A DNA stretch of 64,000 bases from Nonomuraea africana (GTDB lineage Bacteria; Actinomycetota; Actinomycetes; Streptosporangiales; Streptosporangiaceae), in contig NZ_JADBEF010000001.1 in NCBI RefSeq assembly GCF_014873535.1, positions 8,246,001 to 8,310,000 of the forward strand. The letters run 5' to 3'. The notes under the pieces were generated by a model, which worked only from the letters and a program-made list of their open reading frames with translations, was not told the DNA's origin and did not search any database. Positions 59,701 through 64,000 of the stretch are shown one piece after another; within the stretch, counting starts at the first letter, position 1; each line of letters starts with the position of its first letter. The translations under genes and the position numbers were made by a program.

Positions 59701-60335
59701 GCCGCGAACACCTGGCCGCGCTCTATCAACCAGGCCTCAGCGAACGCGTGCAGCGTCGTCGAGTCCTGCCAGTCCAGGTGCGCGCCCAACACTTCGGCGA
59801 CCGTCGCGGCACCCAGCGGGGTGCTCGCCGGATCCCCTGCCAGGTATGCCGCGCCCGCTGCGGCGATCTCCGGGTCGGGGCACAGCGCCAGGCAGTCAAG
59901 GATCACCTGCCGATACTTGTCCAGCGTTGCGGCGACCTTCGACGGCGAGTCTGCGTCCAGCCGCTTCACGGTGACCCGCACGCCACCCCGCCGCGGATGG
60001 AGGCTGCGCACCCAACTGGTCGGCATCGTGAAGAGATCCTCATCGACAGCCCCGGCGGCCGCCGTACTGGACAGCTGCGCCGAAGCTTTGGGCGCAGGTG
60101 ACGTCGCCTCCGCGGCAGATGTGTCGCCTTCGGTGTAGCCCTTGCGCAGCTTCTCGGCCACCAGCTTGTCGGCCGCGGCGGCCGCGGCGGCCGCGGAGGC
60201 GAACGACTTGACCTGCGTCTGACCGGCTGCACCAAGCCGTCCGTACCGGATGCTCAGCTCGGTGTCATCCTGGCTCACTTGCCAAAACTTCGCTGAGCCG
60301 CCGCCGACGTAGGTCAGCTTCCGTTCCGTGGTCAT
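56781..60335 (-). CDS. WGR-domain / DUF4132 protein (YehI/MolR-like)
   Basis: 1184 residues, first gene of the operon. An N-terminal WGR domain (about 1-65: KFWQVSQDDTELSIRYGRLGAAGQ) is a nucleic-acid-binding module best known from PARPs. An Ala-rich linker encoded by a GC repeat follows. The central 700 residues have alpha-helical HEAT-like repeats (LLRAAARYPRRAMRLLAAAGG). The C-terminal DUF4132 region is about 880-1180. E. coli yehI has the same architecture. The ATG at 60335 gives MTTERKLTYV; four in-frame codons upstream are less likely. Confidence 0.88.
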   Translation of the reverse strand: MTTERKLTYVGGGSAKFWQVSQDDTELSIRYGRLGAAGQTQVKSFASAAAAAAAADKLVAEKLRKGYTEGDTSAAEATSPAPKASAQLSSTAAAGAVDEDLFTMPTSWVRSLHPRRGGVRVTVKRLDADSPSKVAATLDKYRQVILDCLALCPDPEIAAAGAAYLAGDPASTPLGAATVAEVLGAHLDWQDSTTLHAFAEAWLIERGQVFAAVAVAELSSLKCGDDQHYYSSTQPALPIQRLAATDGPGRWWGWNRVELPMRVRTAIAAASDAEYAEVVAALAGCREGGPHQRVAASYLVPTETDWVEADCAEAARLNPGLANGLVAAISTPDQAALIASNVWLYYVTHSLALPATVVDGMGGAAVPVLAGWLDDAHGAEDQRRLLAMLAELPTDAAMQALIDRVEHKYGQPALLRAAARYPRRAMRLLAAAGGKVVGDLLRAHVLAHPDLVDEVLADVSGAAAQRISAIATTAAVATAPPEALPEVLVSPPWTRRRTASKPVVVSDLVCADEPTVVWGPGERDSWRSTGSGWSDGYRRDWKQIATNIADARQGRNGWYEEVALFVAGPEELARPLIEMWRPPDMWGASDWMRAVVARFQLAALPMAVDSARKNPGPIAPALLPFASPEIAVLMAEWLTRLKSVRATALGWLARHPGAAARALVPAALGKPGPARRQAEQALSVLAAGSNRDAVTQAAAGHGPVAEAAVADLLAADPLDALPNKMPVLPEWADPSILTPIQLRGGTGALSIEAARHVLTMLAISRPGDPYSGIALVKEACDGRSLADFGWALFQRWQAVGYPSKESWMMDALGLLGDDETVRRLTPLIRAWPGEGGHARAVTGLDILAALGTEVALMHLHGIAEKVKFSGLRNRAQQKMAEVAAQLGLQPQELADRLVPDFGLAADGSLTLDYGGRQFVVGFDEQLKPYVVDVGGKRLKSLPKPGAKDDAELAPAAYQRFAGLKKDVRTVAADNISRLEQAMVQQRRWSVEEFTRLLVGHPLLWHIVRRLVWGYYDSSGKLLGALRVAEDRSFADVEDETLTLPDDVAIGLVHPLELGETLSPWAEVFADYEILQPFPQLGREVYTSAEDFDTEQFAKIPTGRVLGLERRGWRRGDPQDAGWQGWIERDVPGGKTVTIGLDPGVAIGYIDVEPEQTLVVSKQDFDGLDPITASEIMRDLQELIR
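60168..60197. repeat. GGCCGCGGC microsatellite in the WGR gene
   Basis: Three tandem copies of a 9-bp GGCCGCGGC-like unit encode the poly-Ala linker after the WGR domain. In-frame copy-number change would only alter linker length. Confidence 0.7.
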
Positions 60336-60549
60336 GCCGATACCTCGCAAGGGTCTACGTAGTACGCGAGCACGGTAGTGACAGATCTGCTACCTCACGC
60401 GCTCAGGGGTAGGGACAAGGTAGCCACCCGGACTGACAAACCCACTGATTGGGGAAGTCACCGACGCTCAGGTCGTTGAAGTGCAGAAGGCTCACGCCAT
60501 AGATGCACGGTCTTGGCCGCATCTACGCGGATGAGACCCGAGGAGAGCC

Positions 60550-61050
60550 TTGCAACCCAGCCAGCAACACGAGTTCGCCGTATTCGTGGCCAGCCGATCG
60601 GACAGCCTGATCAGGCTCGCCTACGTCCTGACCAACGACCAGCACGCCGCGGAGGATCTCTTACAGACAGCGTTGATGAAGACCGCGGGCCACTGGCGGA
60701 GGATTCGCGGCAATCCCGAGGCGTACGTGCGCAAGGTGATGTACCACGAGCAGGTCGGCCGCTGGCGAAGTCCGCGCTGGGGGCGTGAACGCGTGGTCCC
60801 CGCACCTCCCGAGCAGCCGGTCGAGGACCGCACTCACGAGGTCGAGAACCGTCTCACACTGCAGCAGGCGTTGCGCGCCCTGCCGGTGCGCAAACGCGCG
60901 GTCCTCGTTTTGCGCTACTACGAGGACCTGCCCGAGTCGGAGGTCGCAAAGATCATGGGCTGCTCGGTGGGGACCGTCCGCAGCCAGACCCATCAAGCGG
61001 TCGCCCGGCTCCGCGAGCTGGTCGGCGAACACCTCATCCTGGAGGCCTGA
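60550..61050 (+). CDS. SigE-family ECF sigma factor
   Basis: 166 residues, typical of the compact actinobacterial SigE-like ECF class. Region 2: FAVFVASRSDSLIRLAYVLTND, then DLLQTALMKTAGHW. Region 4: LRALPVRKRAVLVLRYYEDLPESEVAKIMGCSVGTVRSQTHQAVARLREL. The start is a TTG (60550) with GAGGAGAG 5 nt upstream; no ATG or GTG gives a complete region 2. The next gene, 1 nt downstream, encodes a single-pass membrane protein that may act as its anti-sigma factor. Confidence 0.9.
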   Translation: MQPSQQHEFAVFVASRSDSLIRLAYVLTNDQHAAEDLLQTALMKTAGHWRRIRGNPEAYVRKVMYHEQVGRWRSPRWGRERVVPAPPEQPVEDRTHEVENRLTLQQALRALPVRKRAVLVLRYYEDLPESEVAKIMGCSVGTVRSQTHQAVARLRELVGEHLILEA

Positions 61051-61051
61051 C

Positions 61052-61939
61052 ATGCCCGTCAACGAACGCCGGATCGCCGAGGAACTACGGCTGATGGCGG
61101 ACGAGGCCCAGCCGGTCGACCCGGTCGCCTACGCCACCCGGGCGGGCGCCGGAGCGTCGAGGCGCCGCCGGCTGTCCTGGTCGCTGGCCGGGCTCGTGAC
61201 CGCCACGGCACTCGTCGCCGGCGTCTTCGTCGTGTCTCCCTTGCACGAAGGCGGGGACATCGCCGCGCAGGTCGCCGAGCTCCCGCGGAACACCCCTGAG
61301 CAACTGCGGCTGGTGCGCGACTGCATGCCCGGAGGAGGCCCGGTGCACAACATGGACCCCGGCCTGCGGATTCCCGAGCACGGCAGGCGCGAGGACTTCC
61401 GCGTGCTGGTGGAATACCGGGACAAGAAGGGCTCCACCGCGCTGGTCGGGAGCACCGCGGGATTCGTCCTGTGCACACCGGCCGAGCAGAAGGACATGGC
61501 GCAGCCCCCGGTGTTCACCTACTGGGGTTATCGGCCTCCTGGAAGCCTGAGCGGCTTGGCGGGAGATCTCACCGTGGACGCCTATGACAGCCATGACCAC
61601 CCGTATGTCGTGGGGCCTGATCGTGAGCAGAAGAACGACTACTACCTGGTCATCGCCGGGCGGGTCACCCCTCGCGTGCAGCGGGTGGAGATCGTCTGGA
61701 AGGGCGGGCGGCGTACCGACGCGCGGCTGGCCAACGGCTTCTTCCTCGGACGGATGCTCACGGGATTGGTTCCTGCTCCCGAAGACCTCGGAGAAGGGAC
61801 GCTCAAACCCGAGCAGATAGTGGACACGCCACCGGCCACCGTGACCGCCTACGACCAGGCGGGCCGGGTCATCGGGCAAGAGCAGAACGTTCACTACTCA
61901 TGGCGAGGTCCTACCTCCCGGCCCAGCCCCACCCCCTGA
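61052..61939 (+). CDS. Single-pass membrane protein, probable anti-sigma partner
   Basis: 295 residues. A short N-terminal cytoplasmic part (about 1-40: VNERRIAEELRLMADEAQPVDPVAYATRA) is followed by one membrane helix (about 42-64) and an extracytoplasmic domain of about 230 residues without recognisable family. The N-terminal helix is the right size for sigma binding but lacks the zinc HxxxCxxC motif, so the anti-sigma role rests on gene order. The ATG at 61052 lies 1 nt after the sigma stop. GGAGG at the end of the sigma gene is its ribosome site. Confidence 0.75.
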   Translation: MPVNERRIAEELRLMADEAQPVDPVAYATRAGAGASRRRRLSWSLAGLVTATALVAGVFVVSPLHEGGDIAAQVAELPRNTPEQLRLVRDCMPGGGPVHNMDPGLRIPEHGRREDFRVLVEYRDKKGSTALVGSTAGFVLCTPAEQKDMAQPPVFTYWGYRPPGSLSGLAGDLTVDAYDSHDHPYVVGPDREQKNDYYLVIAGRVTPRVQRVEIVWKGGRRTDARLANGFFLGRMLTGLVPAPEDLGEGTLKPEQIVDTPPATVTAYDQAGRVIGQEQNVHYSWRGPTSRPSPTP

Positions 61940-62250
61940 CCGCGTCGAGCCGGCGGCTGGGCAATACGTGGCCTGAGCGGTGTCGCTGTCGGCGAGAACG
62001 CCGTGAAGGCTGGCGATGGCGGAGGAGCTCGCTCATCGGCCACATGTGGCGAGCCCGTCGCCCGACCTGGCGGCGGAGTCTCCGCGGGGGAAACGGCCGG
62101 GGGACGCGGCGAACAGGAGGCCCCGGCAGTGAGGCCGGGGCCGAGGTGGGGCAAGGTCAGCTATTCGAGGGCGTTGTTGATCTGTCCGTTGATGTGTCTT
62201 GCTGGCCATCGAGGCACTTCGTGCGGTGAGCCTCGAGACCCCTGACCCCG
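61940..62250. other. Intergenic region, no supported gene
   Basis: About 310 bp between the sigma operon and the GH16 terminator. Short minus-strand frames are Arg/Pro-rich shadows. A GGCCCCGGCAGTGAGGCCGGGGCC palindrome-like hairpin at about 62121-62144 may end the sigma operon transcript. Confidence 0.5.
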
Positions 62251-62292
62251 CCGCCGCCCTGGCCGTCCCCAAGGGGACGACCAGGGCGGCGG
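62251..62292 (-). terminator. Hairpin terminator after GH16 gene
   Basis: CCGCCGCCCTGG (62251-62262) pairs with CCAGGGCGGCGG (62281-62292), with further pairing inside the loop. It lies 20 nt past the GH16 stop. Confidence 0.75.
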
Positions 62293-62312
62293 CAGGTGGG
62301 CGGGACGCGCTC

Positions 62313-63122
62313 CTATCTCTGCCATGCGCGGACGTAGTCCACCGTCATGTGCCCCACCGACTCCGGCGCGGGCGGAACCTCGGCGTACACAAAGTTGCTC
62401 ACCACCAGGTTGACCACGCTCGGAGGCGAGCCCGCCGCGTGGCACGCCTTCACCCCGTCGATGTAGAAGTCCGTCCCCGACTCGCCGATGTCGGCCCCGT
62501 AGACGTGCATGCCCGCGCTCGGATCGAAGTCCGGCTTGTGGGTGCACCCCTTGTCGCCGTCCCAGTGCCAGGAGAGATACAGGTGCCGGTGGTTGTCGGA
62601 GAAGTACTCGAAGACGTCCGTCTCGGTCTGCTGCCTCTGGCCGGACGCCTGCCAGGTCCAGAACGACGGCCAGAATCCTCGAGGGGAGGGAAGCGTCGCT
62701 CTGATCTCGACGTACCCGTACCGGAAGGCGTAGCCCTGGGGCCCGCTGGAGGTGATCAGGCAGCTGGACCACCTGTACCGGTGACCGGACTCGGACCGGA
62801 CGCTGTCGGGCCTGGCCGTGATGGTCAGCGCTCCGCCGGCCACGGAGCAGTTGCCGGGCTGGTCGAACTCCAGTTGCTTGCTGTTCGGATTACCGGTGCC
62901 GTACGGCTTGTCGGACCAGTCGGACTCGGCCGTCGAGCGAAACTGCCACTTCGACCCGTCAACAGCGGATCCATCGAATTCGTCCTGGAACGTGAGCGTC
63001 CACCGCCCGCCGGGCCCGACGGGTTCGACGTCTCCGGGTCCCAGAAGCGACGCCGGGACTGTGCGCTCGGCAGAACTGATCGTCAGGACCGACATCACTA
63101 CCAAGAATCGTATCAACCACAT
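62313..63122 (-). CDS. Secreted GH16-family glycoside hydrolase
   Basis: 269 residues. A signal peptide (about 1-19) is followed by one GH16 jelly-roll domain. The catalytic signature E-x-D-x-x-E is ETDVFE (about residue 168), giving the nucleophile and acid/base glutamates. FQDEFDGSAVDGSKW and FWPSFWTWQ are typical family elements. Likely substrates are beta-1,3- or mixed-linked glucans, or galactans; subfamily cannot be set by eye. There is no carbohydrate-binding module. The ATG has GAAAGGTG upstream. The gene is monocistronic with its own terminator. Confidence 0.9.
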   Translation of the reverse strand: MWLIRFLVVMSVLTISSAERTVPASLLGPGDVEPVGPGGRWTLTFQDEFDGSAVDGSKWQFRSTAESDWSDKPYGTGNPNSKQLEFDQPGNCSVAGGALTITARPDSVRSESGHRYRWSSCLITSSGPQGYAFRYGYVEIRATLPSPRGFWPSFWTWQASGQRQQTETDVFEYFSDNHRHLYLSWHWDGDKGCTHKPDFDPSAGMHVYGADIGESGTDFYIDGVKACHAAGSPPSVVNLVVSNFVYAEVPPAPESVGHMTVDYVRAWQR

Positions 63123-63530
63123 TGTTCACACCTTTCTCAGGCAATTCATTGATTCGCCGCCTTAAGGACAAACCTGTGTCGACAGTGTCCGGGTGGTGTG
63201 TTTGCCGTGAGTGCACGTGCGAGCAAACCTCTTTGGCCTGCGGGTATGGCCCCTTAGTGTCCGATTGGCATCAATTCCCGGCTGATCAGGACATGTTTCG
63301 ATCCCCGGAAGGCGGCCCGCGTGGTCCTGGACGGGCACGTGCGCGCCATGGATCTCCTCACCCACGACCGGGGGCGGCATCGTGGGCAACGCCCTCCGGG
63401 TCCGGGGCGCAGGACTCGCGCGAGGCCGTACCGCTCGAGCCGCTGCTCCGGCGGGCCGCGTACGTCGTGGGGTGGTGATCCGGTCGCCCGACGGTGTCCC
63501 GGGTGCGGCCTGGCGAGGGGGCGTGGACGT
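63123..63530. other. Upstream region of GH16 and degraded DNA, no supported gene
   Basis: The first 180 bp are AT-richer and likely hold the GH16 promoter. The remainder has open frames on both strands with Pro/Arg-rich translations and no motif. It adjoins a TraR/DksA remnant and is probably part of the same decayed locus. Confidence 0.45.
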
Positions 63531-63688
63531 TGCCTCGGGGTCGTGCTCGTCGTCGGCGGCCGTCAGCGCCGAGGACTTGACGATCTCGTCCCGGTCGCGA
63601 CCGAGCATGGCGACGCGGCGTCGAGCAGTTCTCGCATGGTCGCCTGCTCCGAGGGGGAAAGCGCGGCGTCCCGATGGCGTCCGGTCAT
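63531..63688 (-). pseudogene. TraR/DksA-like zinc-finger protein, N-terminal remnant
   Basis: One frame starts at 63688 with MTGRHRDAALSPSEQATMRE and LLDAA. A second frame continues RVAMLGRDRDEIVKSSALTA and ADDEHDPEA. Together they match the N-terminal coiled-coil of actinobacterial TraR/DksA-type proteins. A frameshifting deletion joins them, and the C-terminal CxxC zinc finger is missing. Confidence 0.5.
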
Positions 63689-63772
63689 CGCGGTTCCTCA
63701 CCTTCCCCACCAGGTTAGGCGCAGGATTCAGGCTGACTGATCACATGATGTTCGCGGCTCTGAACACCGCCT

Positions 63773-64000
63773 TCACGCCTTCAGGGCGAAGAGTATCCAG
63801 GACTCCTCCGGAGCCAGGCCGGCCAGTTCGCGGCCGCATTCCTGAAGCACCTGTGGGCCCGAGGTGATGTGCGCGGTACCGGCGTGGACATCCCTGAACA
63901 GCCGCTGGATCAGCCCGTCGCGCAGCGCCGAGGTGCCGCACGACGCGTAGACGAATCGGGCCACCTCGGCGACCGTCGACGTGACGTGGTTGAGCGCGAG
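63773..64000 (-). CDS. Acyl-CoA dehydrogenase / flavin monooxygenase-like protein, C-terminal part
   Basis: The last 75 codons of a gene entering from the right edge. EVARFVYASCGTSALRDGLI and QRLFRDVHAGTAHITSGPQV form the helical C-terminal domain of the acyl-CoA dehydrogenase superfamily (DszC/HpaB-like branch; RDVHAGTAHIT corresponds to the conserved R-D-x-x-x-x-x-H-x segment). The stop is at 63773-63775. The catalytic part lies outside the window, so the reaction cannot be given. Confidence 0.75.
   Translation of the reverse strand, partial: LALNHVTSTVAEVARFVYASCGTSALRDGLIQRLFRDVHAGTAHITSGPQVLQECGRELAGLAPEESWILFALKA

Overview
The window is chromosomal DNA of a very GC-rich actinomycete. 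Codons end almost always in G or C, and GTG starts are common. Two gene blocks match conserved actinobacterial synteny: xre-hbhA-DUF2516 ... SDR/mshA-ybjN ... gpmA, and phoU/senX3(phoR)-regX3(phoP)-lpqE/carD-ispF-cysS-rlmB-tRNA-Thr. The gene families (DUF574 methyltransferase, DUF2637 protein, many ECF sigma factors) suggest a Streptosporangiaceae-like genus such as Nonomuraea. That genus-level guess is inference, not a database result.

Layout. 0-4.5 kb: a two-component pair (kinase cut by the window edge) divergent from a lipoprotein / PG-binding adaptor / ABC ATPase / MacB-type permease operon. 4.6-18.3 kb: accessory genes, namely an ECF sigma factor with a SnoaL partner, a UvrA-like ATPase, a YCII protein, an ATP-dependent DNA ligase, DUF2207, an FAD monooxygenase facing a GntR/TetR hybrid repressor, an AlaX-like editing protein, an SGNH hydrolase, and a second ECF sigma factor with an alpha/beta hydrolase. 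18.3-41.5 kb: the conserved core, including mycothiol synthesis (mshA), phosphoglycerate mutase, phosphate control (phoU, senX3/phoR, regX3/phoP with readable PHO boxes), carD, ispF, cysS, rlmB and an intact tRNA-Thr(TGT).

41.4-50.3 kb is a mosaic of mobile and horizontally acquired DNA. The 3' half of tRNA-Thr is repeated imperfectly about 5.1 kb downstream, which marks a decayed integrated island. It holds a DUF2283 protein, a tyrosine-integrase fragment cut by an IS3-family transposase tail, a kinase-WD40 protein and a hypothetical gene. Just beyond lie a receptor kinase with an Ig-like and DNRLRE-like ectodomain, a 5'-truncated NmrA-like gene, and an alphaproteobacterial-looking segment: a broken FGGY sugar kinase translationally coupled to an intact SIS-domain gene.

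50.4-60.3 kb is one tightly overlapping five-gene operon (WGR/DUF4132, MoxR AAA+, DUF5682, VWA, SWIM). It is equivalent in composition to the uncharacterised E. coli yehI-L-M-P-Q set and is the best candidate for a poorly described biological system here. 60.5-64 kb holds a SigE-type ECF sigma factor with a membrane partner, a secreted GH16 glycosidase, a TraR/DksA remnant and the 3' end of an acyl-CoA dehydrogenase-like gene.

Several genes show the actinobacterial leaderless layout, a TANNNT -10 box 6-8 nt before the start codon. This helped decide starts for the YCII protein, both genes at 12.97-13.0 kb, ybjN, gpmA, phoU, cysS and rlmB.
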